This document shows positions 1-9,167 of a DNA stretch of 64,000 nt, piece by piece (positions within the stretch are counted from its first letter, which is position 1; each line of letters opens with the position of its first letter). This stretch comes from BOKV01 sp049289295. Its GTDB lineage: Bacteria > Pseudomonadota > Alphaproteobacteria > Rhizobiales > Rhizobiaceae. The notes beneath the pieces are model-generated. The model saw only the letters and a program-made list of their open reading frames with translations. It was not told the origin of the DNA and made no database searches. The position numbers were made by a program, and so were the translations under genes. Location: assembly GCA_049289295.1 (NCBI GenBank), contig JBATLL010000046.1, positions 1 through 64,000 of the forward strand, in the 5' to 3' direction.

Positions 1-1
1 C

Positions 2-127
2 GCATCAGCCCGCGCACAGGCCAATTACGGTGTCGTCTACACGCCAAACTGCTGGAACCAGAACCAGTTCCGCGGCTACGACGTCTACGGAAACGCCGTC
101 TACCAGACCGTGAGGGTCTGCCAGTAA
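2..127 (+). CDS. C-terminal end of a small unknown protein (5' end outside window)
   Basis: The frame that is open from base 2 runs 41 codons to a TAA stop at 125-127. The visible tail is rich in Tyr, Asn and Gln and has two cysteines (one in PNCWNQ, one two residues before the end, VCQ), which would suit a small exported protein. The start lies outside the window, so neither a signal peptide nor a family can be judged. A hairpin terminator lies about 160 bp downstream. I do not recognise the protein; that it is coding at all rests on the open frame and the downstream terminator. Confidence 0.45.
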   Translation, partial: ASARAQANYGVVYTPNCWNQNQFRGYDVYGNAVYQTVRVCQ

Positions 128-285
128 GGCAGACGCCTTCCCGATTTGCCGGAAAACTGCCAGCACTGCTGACAATAACCGGCAACGGGCCGCGCTGAAC
201 CTGCAACGATCACCGCAAACGCCCCTGGCGGGAGAGTTCAATCAGCGCGGCCTACCCCACATGGAGTTCCACTCCACTTTCTCCA

Positions 286-316
286 GAAAGCCCGTCAGCA
301 ATGGCGGGCTTTTTGG
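286..316 (+). terminator. Rho-independent terminator
   Basis: An AAGCCCG / CGGGCTT stem closes a short loop and is followed by a T run (TTTTT). It lies downstream of the partial gene at the left edge and upstream of the glycine riboswitch, so it isolates the gcv transcript from its neighbour. Bases 128-285 contain no gene or RNA that I can recognise. Confidence 0.8.
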
Positions 317-390
317 CGTTCTTGAGCCGACTTGCCATGTTCGTGCGAACCGCGCTATATGGACGCGCCTTCCGGGAAACCGGGATGCGC

Positions 391-595
391 TGCGGGAGAG
401 TGCAGAACTGGCCGGTAACCGACCCTGTTCTGCCGCCGAAGGTGAAAACGCCCATAATCTCTCAGGCCGAAGGACCGTAGCGTTAAAGGCACTCTGGAAA
501 GTCGGCAGCCTTTGCTGGTTGTCGCGCCGAAGGTGTAAGCGCTGGTCATGGACGGAGATGACCGCGCAAGTCTCTCAGGCAAAGGACAGAGGGGC
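391..595 (+). promoter_or_regulatory. Tandem glycine riboswitch (gcvT motif)
   Basis: Two consecutive glycine-aptamer signatures are visible. The first opens with GCGGGAGAG at 392 and continues with GCCGAAGG near 434 and ATCTCTCAGGC near 456, closing around ACTCTGGAAAG at 491-501. The second has GCGCCGAAGG near 524, TCTCTCAGGCAAAGGAC near 571 and closes near 595. The two-aptamer arrangement directly upstream of glycine cleavage genes is the classic form, in which glycine binding switches expression on. A small hairpin (CATGCA/TGCATG, 608-625) follows before gcvT and may belong to the expression platform. Confidence 0.93.
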
Positions 596-695
596 AGGAT
601 GGCCGTTCATGCATCACCGTGCATGACGTCGACCTGCATGCGTGAAAACGCCAACCCTCAAGCGCAACAAGCGCCAACCTTGACCGGATGAGACC

Positions 696-1769
696 TTGAA
701 ACAACTGCCCCTACATTCGATCCATGAACGACTCGGTGCAAAATTCGGCCCGTTTGCCGGATACCATATGCCGCTGTTCTACCCTGCCGGCATCATGAAT
801 GAACACCGCCACACGCGCACAGCGGCTGGCCTGTTCGACATTTCACACATGGTACTGGTGATGATCAGTGGCGATGGTGCCGCCGATCTTGTCTCGCATC
901 TTTGCCCGATCCCCGCCGCGGAACAGGAAATCGGCAAGGCCCGCTATTCTTTCTTCCTGAATGAAAATGCCGGCATCATGGACGATCTCATCATCACGCG
1001 ATTTGCCGAAGACCGCTTCATGATCGTGTGCAATGCTGGCTGCGCCGAAAAGGATGTTGCCCATATCCAGGCGCATGCCGCCCGGTTCGACGTCCAGATC
1101 GAAGTGCTGGAGCGCGTGTTCCTGGCCCTTCAGGGCCCCAGGGCGGAAACTGTCCTGAAGGACCTGGGCTTTGACCTCGCCCAACTTCCCTTCATGAATG
1201 CCCGTGAATTGCCGGGCGGCCTCATCGTGTCGCGTTCCGGCTACACTGGCGAGGACGGTTTCGAACTCGCCATCCCGCTCGATGATGCCCCGGAGCTGGC
1301 GGAACGCCTGCTCGCCGACGAGCGTGTGCTCATGATCGGCCTGGGTGCCCGCGACAGTCTTCGCATCGAAGCAGGCTTGCCGCTCTATGGCCAGGATCTC
1401 GCCGAAGACATTTCACCGATGGAGGCCGGCCTCGCCTGGGCAATTCCGAAAACGCACCGCCAGGGCGGCTCTTTCATTGGCGCGCCAGCTCTTGCCGGGA
1501 AATTCACCAGCGGTCGCACGCGCAAGCGTGTCGGATTGAAACCCGAAGGCTCAGCTCCTGTGCGCGCCCACACCCGCCTTGTCGACATGACCGGCAGACA
1601 GGTCGGAGAAGTAACGTCGGGTGGTTTCGGGCCAAGTTGCGGTCATCCGGTCGCGATAGGCCTGATCGAAGTTGACGAATCCGGCCCTCTTCAGGCCGAT
1701 GTCCGGGGCAAGCTCCTGCCGGTTGCAATCGTCAGCCTGCCCTTCGTGCCACATAGCTACAAACGTTGA
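696..1769 (+). CDS. gcvT: Glycine cleavage system T protein (aminomethyltransferase)
   Basis: GcvT transfers the methylene group from the lipoyl-bound aminomethyl intermediate on the H protein to tetrahydrofolate and releases ammonia. The 357-residue product starts with the typical PLHSIHERLGAKFGPFAGY region and carries the conserved LFDISHM and YTGEDGFE segments of the folate-binding GcvT fold, with the C-terminal barrel domain after about residue 270. The chosen start is a TTG: the nearest upstream ATG is followed by an in-frame stop and the protein aligns naturally from here. It is first in the gcvT-gcvH-gcvP operon, 28 bp before gcvH, behind the glycine riboswitch. Confidence 0.95.
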   Translation: MKQLPLHSIHERLGAKFGPFAGYHMPLFYPAGIMNEHRHTRTAAGLFDISHMVLVMISGDGAADLVSHLCPIPAAEQEIGKARYSFFLNENAGIMDDLIITRFAEDRFMIVCNAGCAEKDVAHIQAHAARFDVQIEVLERVFLALQGPRAETVLKDLGFDLAQLPFMNARELPGGLIVSRSGYTGEDGFELAIPLDDAPELAERLLADERVLMIGLGARDSLRIEAGLPLYGQDLAEDISPMEAGLAWAIPKTHRQGGSFIGAPALAGKFTSGRTRKRVGLKPEGSAPVRAHTRLVDMTGRQVGEVTSGGFGPSCGHPVAIGLIEVDESGPLQADVRGKLLPVAIVSLPFVPHSYKR

Positions 1770-1797
1770 TTCCAAACAATTTCAGAGGGAGAACAAA

Positions 1798-2166
1798 ATG
1801 AGTGACGTAAAATACACGCAGGATCACGAGTGGATTGCAGTCCAGGGCGATATCGCCACTGTCGGCATCACAAACCATGCCCAGGAACAGCTTGGCGATC
1901 TCGTCTATGTCGAACTGCCACAGATCGGCCGCACCGTTTCACGCGGCGAGGAAGCGGTAGTGGTTGAATCGGTCAAGGCTGCGTCGGATGTCTACGCCCC
2001 CGTTTCCGGTGAAATCACCGAGGTTAATGGCGAGCTGAGCGGCGATCCCGCACTGGTCAATCGCGAGGCTGAAGGCGGCGGCTGGCTCTTCAAGATGCGC
2101 TTGGCAGACACCAGCGAACTCGAAGGGCTGATGGATCGCGACGCCTATCAGTCCAGTATTGCCTAA
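1798..2166 (+). CDS. gcvH: Glycine cleavage system H protein
   Basis: This 122-residue lipoyl carrier shuttles the aminomethyl group between the P, T and L proteins. The lipoylated lysine is K60 in the motif VVESVKAASD, and the N-terminal KYTQDHEW and the GDLVYVELP segment are family hallmarks. The ATG at 1798 has a purine-rich ribosome site (AGAGGGAG) upstream; longer in-frame extensions overlap gcvT and are not supported. It is the middle gene of the gcv operon, 34 bp before gcvP. Confidence 0.97.
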   Translation: MSDVKYTQDHEWIAVQGDIATVGITNHAQEQLGDLVYVELPQIGRTVSRGEEAVVVESVKAASDVYAPVSGEITEVNGELSGDPALVNREAEGGGWLFKMRLADTSELEGLMDRDAYQSSIA

Positions 2167-2200
2167 TCACCCATTTCCTTCCAATCCAATCAAGGCAGGC

Positions 2201-4999
2201 ATGACCATGCTCGGCAGTTTCACCAACCGCCATATCGGACCAGAATCCCACGAAACGCGTGAAATGCTTGCATTTCTCGGACTTCCTTCGCTGGAGACGC
2301 TGATATCAAAGACTGTACCAGCGTCCATTCGCCTCGGACGCGAACTGGATATTCCCGATGGCATCGGCGAGCAGGCCGCGCTGAGCGAATTGCGTAACCG
2401 CCTGTACGGCGTCACCCGGTCGCGCGCCCTTATTGGCCAGGGCTATCATGGCACGCTGGTTCCCCCGGTAATCCTGCGCAACATGTTCGAGAACCCCGGC
2501 TGGTACACTTCATACACCCCCTACCAGCCAGAGATCAGCCAGGGCCGCCTGGAAATGCTGTTCAATTTCCAGACCCTGGTCAGCGAACTCACGGGGCTTC
2601 CCGTAGCCAACGCATCACTGCTCGATGAGGGTACGGCGATTGCCGAGGCAGCCGGGATTGCCTATCGCCATCACCGCGAGAAGCGAACCCGCATTTCTGT
2701 CGCAAATCAGCTTCACCCGCAAAGCATGGATGTGCTGCGCACCCGGTGCGAAATGATGGGCATGGAAATCGTCGAAGGCGAGATGGATGGCAACACGGCT
2801 TGCGTCATTCTTCAGATGCCGGACACGCTTGGCGAAATCGCAGATCCAGCGGCTGTTGTTTCAAGCGCACGCGCTTGTGGCGCGCTGGTTGTCATGGCCT
2901 GCGACCCACTGGCGCTGCTGTTGATGCGAAAGCCCTCCGACATGGGCGCAGACATTTGCGTGGGCTCCATGCAGCGCTATGGCGTTCCCATGGGCAATGG
3001 CGGACCTCATGCGGCCTACATGGCGGTAACCAGTACCCTGACCCGCATCATTCCTGGCCGTCTCGTCGGCGAATCGGTCGATGCCCAGGGGCGCCCCGCC
3101 TACCGTCTGGCGCTGCAGACCCGCGAACAGCATATCCGCCGCGAAAAGGCGACATCCAACATCTGCACGGCGCAGGCACTCCTGGCAAACATGGCCGCTG
3201 CATACGCGATTTGGCACGGCCCACAGGGCCTGTGCGAAATTGCCATGCTTATCAAGGACATGGCCGACAGGTTGGCCACCTCGCTTACCGAGCAGGGCAT
3301 CGCTGTACTCAACACCAACCGTTTCGACACGGTGACTGCAACTGCCCCTGTGGATGCCGACACTTTCTGCTCGAAGGCTGAAGCAGCCGGTTTCCTCATT
3401 CGCAGGATTGATGCCCGGACCGTATCCATCGCACTGGACGAGACAGTCAGCGAAAGTGAGTTGTCGGCGCTTTGCAGGCTTTTCAACGCAACCCTCGTGG
3501 CAGGGCCCGGGAAACCGGATGCGACGGCGAGAGGGAAGGAATTCCTTTCTCAGCCCGTGTTCCACGTCCATCGTTCCGAAACGGCGATGATGCGCTATCT
3601 GCGTGTGCTGATGGACAAGGATCTGGCGCTGGACCGCGCGATGATCCCGCTCGGTTCCTGCACGATGAAGCTGAACGCGGCTGCGGAAATGATGCCTGTT
3701 AGCTGGCCGGAATTCAGCGACATCCATCCTTTCTCACCGCCACGTTATCTCGCTGGCTATACTGGCCTGATTGACGACCTCGACTGCTGGCTCTCCGAAA
3801 TCACAGGCTTCGCGAAGATTTCATTCCAACCCAATGCTGGCAGCCAGGGTGAATATGCAGGGCTGCTGGCGATCAGGCGCTATCATGAAAGCAGGGGAGA
3901 GCCCAATCGCACGATCTGCCTGATCCCCTCTTCAGCCCACGGCACCAATCCTGCATCCGCTCACATGGCCAACATGGAAGTGGTGGTCGTTCGCTGTGAT
4001 GAGAACGGAAACGTCGACGTGGACGACCTCAAGGCCAAGGCGCAGGAGCACGCATCCAATCTTGCTGCGCTGATGATCACCTACCCCTCGACACATGGCG
4101 TGTTCGAGGAGGAAATCCGCGACATCTGCGATACGGTTCACGCCCATGGCGGACAGGTCTATCTCGACGGCGCCAACCTCAACGCCCTGGTTGGCCTGGC
4201 CCGGCCTGGCGACATTGGCGGCGACGTTTGCCACATGAACCTGCACAAGACCTTCTGCATTCCGCACGGCGGCGGCGGCCCCGGTGTTGGCCCGATCGGC
4301 GTCGCGTCCCACCTTGTGCCTTTCCTGCCAGGCCATTCCTTCCTCGGCACCGATCATGCGGTATCAGCTGCGCCGCACGGTTCAGCCTCGATCCTGCCGA
4401 TAACATGGATGTACATCCGCATGATGGGCGCACGCGGTTTGCGTCAGGCAACCGAAATGGCCATCCTCAACGCCAACTACATGGCGCACAAGCTGGATGC
4501 CCATTTCCCGGTTCTCTACAAGGGCCGCAATGGCTTTGTCGCCCATGAATGCATCATCGACACGAGGCTGGTGAAGGACAGCGCTGGCGTTTCAGTCGAA
4601 GACATCGCCAAACGCCTGATCGACTACGGCTTTCATGCGCCAACCATGTCCTGGCCTGTAGCAGGCACGTTGATGATCGAACCGACCGAAAGCGAACCGA
4701 AGCAGGAGCTGGATCGCTTCATTTCCGCCATGGAAGCGATCAAGGCGGAAATCGCCAGAATCGAAAAAGGCGAATGGCCGCGTGAGGATAATCCGCTTCA
4801 CAACGCACCACATACGGCAACCGAAGTGACCGCGACCAAATGGGATCATCCCTATTCAAGGCAGGAGGCAGCCGATCCTGATGGTGCGGGCCTGGCTTCT
4901 AAATACTGGCCGCCAGTTGCGCGCGTGGACAATGTCCATGGCGACCGCAATCTTGTCTGCTCCTGCCCGCCGCTTGAGGAATATGCAAAGGCGGGTTGA
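2201..4999 (+). CDS. gcvP: Glycine dehydrogenase (decarboxylating), P protein
   Basis: The PLP enzyme decarboxylates glycine and loads the aminomethyl group onto GcvH. At 932 residues this is the single-chain homodimeric form with both the N-terminal (GcvPA-like) and C-terminal (GcvPB-like) halves. It begins with the typical FTNRHIGP motif; the PLP lysine lies in HMNLHKTFCIPHGGGGPG in the C-terminal half, and IPLGSCTMKLN is also present. The start is the ATG at 2201, with a second ATG two codons later. It ends the gcv operon and converges with chpT 16 bp downstream. No L protein gene is present here, as is usual because lipoamide dehydrogenase is shared. Confidence 0.97.
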   Translation: MTMLGSFTNRHIGPESHETREMLAFLGLPSLETLISKTVPASIRLGRELDIPDGIGEQAALSELRNRLYGVTRSRALIGQGYHGTLVPPVILRNMFENPGWYTSYTPYQPEISQGRLEMLFNFQTLVSELTGLPVANASLLDEGTAIAEAAGIAYRHHREKRTRISVANQLHPQSMDVLRTRCEMMGMEIVEGEMDGNTACVILQMPDTLGEIADPAAVVSSARACGALVVMACDPLALLLMRKPSDMGADICVGSMQRYGVPMGNGGPHAAYMAVTSTLTRIIPGRLVGESVDAQGRPAYRLALQTREQHIRREKATSNICTAQALLANMAAAYAIWHGPQGLCEIAMLIKDMADRLATSLTEQGIAVLNTNRFDTVTATAPVDADTFCSKAEAAGFLIRRIDARTVSIALDETVSESELSALCRLFNATLVAGPGKPDATARGKEFLSQPVFHVHRSETAMMRYLRVLMDKDLALDRAMIPLGSCTMKLNAAAEMMPVSWPEFSDIHPFSPPRYLAGYTGLIDDLDCWLSEITGFAKISFQPNAGSQGEYAGLLAIRRYHESRGEPNRTICLIPSSAHGTNPASAHMANMEVVVVRCDENGNVDVDDLKAKAQEHASNLAALMITYPSTHGVFEEEIRDICDTVHAHGGQVYLDGANLNALVGLARPGDIGGDVCHMNLHKTFCIPHGGGGPGVGPIGVASHLVPFLPGHSFLGTDHAVSAAPHGSASILPITWMYIRMMGARGLRQATEMAILNANYMAHKLDAHFPVLYKGRNGFVAHECIIDTRLVKDSAGVSVEDIAKRLIDYGFHAPTMSWPVAGTLMIEPTESEPKQELDRFISAMEAIKAEIARIEKGEWPREDNPLHNAPHTATEVTATKWDHPYSRQEAADPDGAGLASKYWPPVARVDNVHGDRNLVCSCPPLEEYAKAG

Positions 5000-5015
5000 G
5001 CAGGCTGCGCCGAAA

Positions 5016-5654
5016 TCAGCCCGCTGTGAACACCACGCTTTCGCCTGAGAGCGTGGCTTTCACTTCCATTCCGGCTGCTTCTGCGAGTTTCAGTGTGTAA
5101 AGCGGCTGAACGGCATGGGCGTCCAGCTGTTCGCTGAACGTCCCGTTCAGGAAATCCAGAAAGACCGGGGGCACGCGTGCAGATGTCCCCGTCGCGGTTA
5201 CCCTGAGCTTCGGTGTGCCGTTCGGATCCTCGATCTCTGCCTTGACGATGCCGCCCCGTGGAATTGCACCCAGGCCAACCAGCAGCATGTTCAGCAGCAG
5301 CTTGACTTTGTTCTTGGGCATCAGGGCACGCTGGCCTTCCCATTCCAGATTGGTTTTCTTTTCGTTGGCGAAATAGCCGCGCGCCACATTTTCCGCATCG
5401 CCAGTATCAATGTCCGCACCAGCCGAGCCGGCCGCGCCAAAGGCAATTCGGGCAAATTGCAACCGGGCCGAGGCATTTGTCGCCGATGAACGGATCAGCC
5501 CCATTGCAATTTCCTTGGTCTCCGGATCGCTGTCCTCGTCCAGCAATTCCAGACCATTGGAGATCGCCCCAACCGGCGAAATGATATCGTGACAGACACG
5601 ACTGCAAAGCAGTGCACCCAGATCCAATGCTGATACCTCAGGAAGTTTGGGCAT
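5016..5654 (-). CDS. chpT: Histidine phosphotransferase ChpT
   Basis: ChpT relays phosphate from the kinase CckA to the cell-cycle regulators CtrA and CpdR. The 212-residue protein has the DHp-like N-terminal helix with the phosphoacceptor histidine at about H22 in SRVCHDIISPVGAISNGLELL and a degenerate GHKL-like C-terminal domain, as in the Caulobacter and Brucella proteins. It converges with gcvP and is divergent from eipA across about 260 bp that hold both promoters. Its presence, with the TTAA-N7-TTAA site at 21614, points to a CtrA-controlled organism. Confidence 0.9.
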   Translation of the reverse strand: MPKLPEVSALDLGALLCSRVCHDIISPVGAISNGLELLDEDSDPETKEIAMGLIRSSATNASARLQFARIAFGAAGSAGADIDTGDAENVARGYFANEKKTNLEWEGQRALMPKNKVKLLLNMLLVGLGAIPRGGIVKAEIEDPNGTPKLRVTATGTSARVPPVFLDFLNGTFSEQLDAHAVQPLYTLKLAEAAGMEVKATLSGESVVFTAG

Positions 5655-5912
5655 GAGTTTCCTTTCCTTGCATTTCGATGGACTGGAAGTCCGCGCGGCA
5701 GGCGTCTGGTTTGCGAATCATCACATCCTTGTCCGTACTGGTTATACAATCACCATCTTCGCGGAAAGATTCGCCCGTGATTCGGTGGCCGCCTGGTTCG
5801 CCAAGCAATTGCCGCAATTGGTAAACCTTCTGTAAATCGGTTGCCTGCAATTATAGCGATGAAGGGAAACGCGCATGCGCGCACTGCCCGATCAAACCCC
5901 AAGGATGCCGAC

Positions 5913-6530
5913 ATGAGATTCCGTATTACCCCCAGCAACATGCCATTGGCGCTGCTTTCCGTTCTGGCGAGAAGCATCGCAGCCAGCGTCGTGATGCTGT
6001 CCCTGGCCACCGCCACCATGATTGGCAAGGCGCAGGCGCAGGCGAGCAACTACTATACGGTCCAGGAAATCGTTGATGCAGGGCACGGTTTTTTTGGCTC
6101 CACCTCCGGCGCACTGGCTGGCGTGGTCGAGCGCACCTTCTCCAAATACGGTCTGCCCAACGGCTACATTCTGGGCGAGGAAGCCAGCGGCGCCTTCATT
6201 GGCGGACTGCGCTATGGCGAGGGGATTCTGAAAACAAAGAACGCCGGTGACCACAAGATCTACTGGCAGGGTCCCTCGATTGGCTGGGACTACGGGCTCG
6301 ATGGCAACCGCACCATGATGCTCGTCTACAACATGCCGACCGTCGATTTCATCTACAATCGCTTCTACGGCGTTTCCGGCTCTGCGTTCGTGGTGGGTGG
6401 TCTTGGTGTGACGGCGCTGACACGCCAGGGCGTGCATCTCGTGCCGATCCGCACCGGCATTGGAGCACGCCTTGGCGTCAATATCGGCTATCTCAAGCTT
6501 ACTCGTACGCCGAAGGTCAATCCTTTCTGA
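5913..6530 (+). CDS. eipA: DUF1134 envelope integrity protein, EipA-like
   Basis: The product has 205 residues with a signal peptide (hydrophobic stretch ending near AQA) followed by the compact DUF1134 domain (GFFGSTSGALAGVVE, GYILGEEASGAF, GSAFVVGGLGV). In Brucella abortus the family member EipA is periplasmic, needed for envelope integrity and controlled by CtrA, and its gene lies beside chpT; the same neighbourhood appears here. The ATG at 5913 is chosen because it leaves a normal signal peptide. I did not find a convincing CtrA site in front of it, so the regulation is inferred by homology only. Confidence 0.85.
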   Translation: MRFRITPSNMPLALLSVLARSIAASVVMLSLATATMIGKAQAQASNYYTVQEIVDAGHGFFGSTSGALAGVVERTFSKYGLPNGYILGEEASGAFIGGLRYGEGILKTKNAGDHKIYWQGPSIGWDYGLDGNRTMMLVYNMPTVDFIYNRFYGVSGSAFVVGGLGVTALTRQGVHLVPIRTGIGARLGVNIGYLKLTRTPKVNPF

Positions 6531-6683
6531 GCGATCTGCCATTCGAGGGAAAATTCCTCTCGCCGGATTGATCCATCGGCCCCGCTGGCCTTAAGGTTAA
6601 TGAAGTGTTGTCATGGCGCGGACCGGCGGTTCGTGTCATGATGGTCACCGAATTCCTCGAAATGGCCATTTGAGAGTTGCGAC

Positions 6684-7973
6684 GTGCTTCAAGGCATCCT
6701 GTATTTCGGTCTTGGCTTCCTCAGTTCGGCATTGATCGCGCTGATGATTTCACCTGCCATCTGGAATCGCGCGGTCACATTGACCCGCAAGAGGATCGAA
6801 AGTTCCGTTCCCCTCACACTCAACGAAATCCAGGCAGACAAGGACCAGTTGCGCGCTGAATTTGCCATGTCCACGCGCCGCCTTGAAATGAGCATCGATG
6901 AACTTCGCGAAAAGGCTTCCCGGCAGCTGATTGAGATCGGACGCAAGCGCGACGAACTCGCAAGGCTCTCGGAAGAAAGCCGCGAACGGGTGGTTACCAT
7001 CGAGGAGCTTGAAAGCCGCGCCAGCGAGATGCGCTCGCAACTGAAGGATCGCGAGGAACGCCTCGCTGCTACCAACCGACGTCTCGACGAAGCCAGGCTC
7101 GATCTCGAAACAAAGGCCGCTGAAGTCGAGCAGATGCGCGCGCGTCTCGTTCAAAGCGAAACCGACGCGGACTCCGCACGCATTGAACTGGTAGCCAAGC
7201 AGACCGCGATGGAAAACCTTTCGGACAAGGTTGGTGACTTTTCCCGCAATTCCGGTTCGGTACGCAAGGAACTGGAAGCGGCACGCCAGGAATATCGCCA
7301 GTTGCAGCGCGAACTTGATACCGAGCGTGAAAAGAGTGCCGCCCTTGCTGCCCGCTTCGAACGCACCCAGAAGCAGCTTGACGAATCAGAGGCGAGCCTT
7401 GGCAAACGCGAGCGCGATCTCTCCCATTTGCGCGAAGCAACTGCTTCCGACGACAGCGTCAATTCCGAGCTGACATCACAACTTGTCCACGAAAAGTCCA
7501 GGACCGTGGAACTGGAAGCCAAGCTCGCTCAAGCCACCCTGCAGATGGAAGCGCTGCTTGCAGACGCATCCAACGACAATGTCGAGAAGGCCATGGCCTC
7601 TCTCAACAAGGACAAGGAACGGCTGGAAACGAAGATGGCCTCGGTTGCAGCCGAGCGCGATCAGCTCAAGGCCGATCTTGACGCGTTGACACGGGTTCGC
7701 AGCGACGATTGGGATGCCGAGCGCGGTGAGAATGCGATCCTGCGCGAACGCATCAATGATCTGGCTGCCCAGGTTACGGCCATGACGTCAGCCCTTGAGG
7801 GAAACAATTCCGCTATCCATGAAATCCTGAAATCGGCTCCCTCCAAAAAGGAAAAGTCGGGCACCGCGAAGGCGAGCCGGTCCGAGGCAGGCGATAATGT
7901 CAGGCCCGTGCGCTCGCTGGCTGATCGAATTCGCGCGCTTCAGGATTCCGCCCGCCAGAACCGGACCGGGTGA
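6684..7973 (+). CDS. Membrane-anchored coiled-coil protein, function unknown
   Basis: This 429-residue protein begins with one N-terminal membrane segment (about residues 4-24, then SPAIWNRA) and is followed by a long, highly charged region of heptad-like repeats (about 45-370) rich in Glu, Arg, Leu and Ala, which predicts an extended coiled coil. The tail ends with a conserved-looking VRSLADRIRALQ segment. The start is GTG at 6684. It lies 18 bp before the cytochrome peroxidase gene, so the two may be cotranscribed. Such anchored coiled coils are common near cell-cycle genes in rhizobia, but no function can be read from the sequence. Confidence 0.75.
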   Translation: MLQGILYFGLGFLSSALIALMISPAIWNRAVTLTRKRIESSVPLTLNEIQADKDQLRAEFAMSTRRLEMSIDELREKASRQLIEIGRKRDELARLSEESRERVVTIEELESRASEMRSQLKDREERLAATNRRLDEARLDLETKAAEVEQMRARLVQSETDADSARIELVAKQTAMENLSDKVGDFSRNSGSVRKELEAARQEYRQLQRELDTEREKSAALAARFERTQKQLDESEASLGKRERDLSHLREATASDDSVNSELTSQLVHEKSRTVELEAKLAQATLQMEALLADASNDNVEKAMASLNKDKERLETKMASVAAERDQLKADLDALTRVRSDDWDAERGENAILRERINDLAAQVTAMTSALEGNNSAIHEILKSAPSKKEKSGTAKASRSEAGDNVRPVRSLADRIRALQDSARQNRTG

Positions 7974-7991
7974 ACAGGCGGATCGTGGGCC

Positions 7992-9167
7992 ATGTCACCT
8001 GACATGCGCTTTCTGAACACCATGCCCGTGATATCAGGCCTTGTGGTTGCACTGTGCATTTTCGCGCAATTGACCAGTCCCGCGCGATCTGCCGACTGGT
8101 ACCTTGAACCTCCATCACTGCCGCCAGTTGCCTTTTCCTATCCTGCTCCGAACCTTCCCGCCCACCTGAAGCCATTGGCGCAGATCGACACACAGCCAGC
8201 CTCCAATCCAGTGACGGATGCAGGCGCAACACTTGGGCGCGTGCTCTTTTTCGACCGACACCTTTCTGCGAACGACCTCGTCTCGTGCGGCAGTTGCCAC
8301 GCGCAATCCATGGCTTTCGACGATCCGACACAGCGTTCCATCGGTCTTCGCGGCAAGCTGACCCGGCGCGCCGCCATGATGCTGGCGAACAACCGTTACA
8401 ATCCCGGCGGCCATCAGTTTCGCGACAGTCGCGCCGATACGCTGGAAGAGCAGGTACTGATGCCCTTTTTCGATCCGATCGAAATGGACCTGGCGCCCGG
8501 TCAGCTCGTTTCCCGTGTCGAGGAACGCCAATGGTATGCTGCACTATTCGAAGCAGCGTTTGGCGATGGCGAGATCAGCGAAGAGCGCATCGCACGCTCC
8601 CTTGCCCAGTTCGTACGCTCCATGGTCGCACTTGATACGCGCTACGATGCCGAGAGGGCAAAGGTGGCCAATGCGCTGGAGCCCTTTGAGGGTTTCACAG
8701 CACAGGAAAACCGCGGCAAGGCACTCTTTTTCAACTCGAAGGCGCAAGGCGGACTGGGTTGCGCACTGTGCCACTCGGGCGAAGGTTTCGTTCTTCGTGA
8801 GCCTACCAGCAACGGTCTGCTGCCGCAGGGCAGTCCAGCCGACAGGGGTGTGGGCGAGATAACCGGCAGGGAAGTGGACATGTGGCGGTTTCGCACGACC
8901 TCCCTGCGCAACATTACGACCAGCCCGCCCTATATGCATGACGGCCGCTTCGCCACGCTGGAGCAGGTGCTTGGTCATTATGACAAAGGCATCACGGCGC
9001 AATCAAAGCCTGATGAACTGTTGCTGGATGAAACCGGAAATCCGCAGCGCCTCAACCTTTCACAGCAGGATCGGGCGGCGGTGATAGCTTTTCTTTTCAC
9101 GCTGACGGATCACGGATTTCTCGCAGATCAGAGATTTTCCGATCCATTCCTGGCCACAGCACAGTAA
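7992..9167 (+). CDS. Diheme cytochrome c peroxidase / MauG-family protein
   Basis: The 391-residue protein has a Sec-type signal sequence (hydrophobic segment ending near SARS-ADW) and two heme c attachment motifs, CGSCH in the first third and CALCH near residue 258, plus the family signatures LGRVLFFD, NNRYNPGG-like substrate region and PPYMHDGRFATLEQVL. This is the bacterial CcP/MauG superfamily: periplasmic, either reducing H2O2 or oxidising a protein substrate. Sequence alone cannot separate a true peroxidase from a MauG-like enzyme. It follows the coiled-coil gene by 18 bp and converges with the next gene, whose stop abuts its own. Confidence 0.88.
   Translation: MSPDMRFLNTMPVISGLVVALCIFAQLTSPARSADWYLEPPSLPPVAFSYPAPNLPAHLKPLAQIDTQPASNPVTDAGATLGRVLFFDRHLSANDLVSCGSCHAQSMAFDDPTQRSIGLRGKLTRRAAMMLANNRYNPGGHQFRDSRADTLEEQVLMPFFDPIEMDLAPGQLVSRVEERQWYAALFEAAFGDGEISEERIARSLAQFVRSMVALDTRYDAERAKVANALEPFEGFTAQENRGKALFFNSKAQGGLGCALCHSGEGFVLREPTSNGLLPQGSPADRGVGEITGREVDMWRFRTTSLRNITTSPPYMHDGRFATLEQVLGHYDKGITAQSKPDELLLDETGNPQRLNLSQQDRAAVIAFLFTLTDHGFLADQRFSDPFLATAQ

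Noticed and set aside
128..285. Possible tRNA or small RNA before the first terminator
   Set aside because: No cloverleaf with a T-arm GTTCRA and matching acceptor stem could be built; the apparent GGAGAGTTCAA match is isolated.
2861..3727. 288-codon frame antisense to gcvP
   Set aside because: gcvP is unmistakable on the other strand and this frame shows no coherent protein features.
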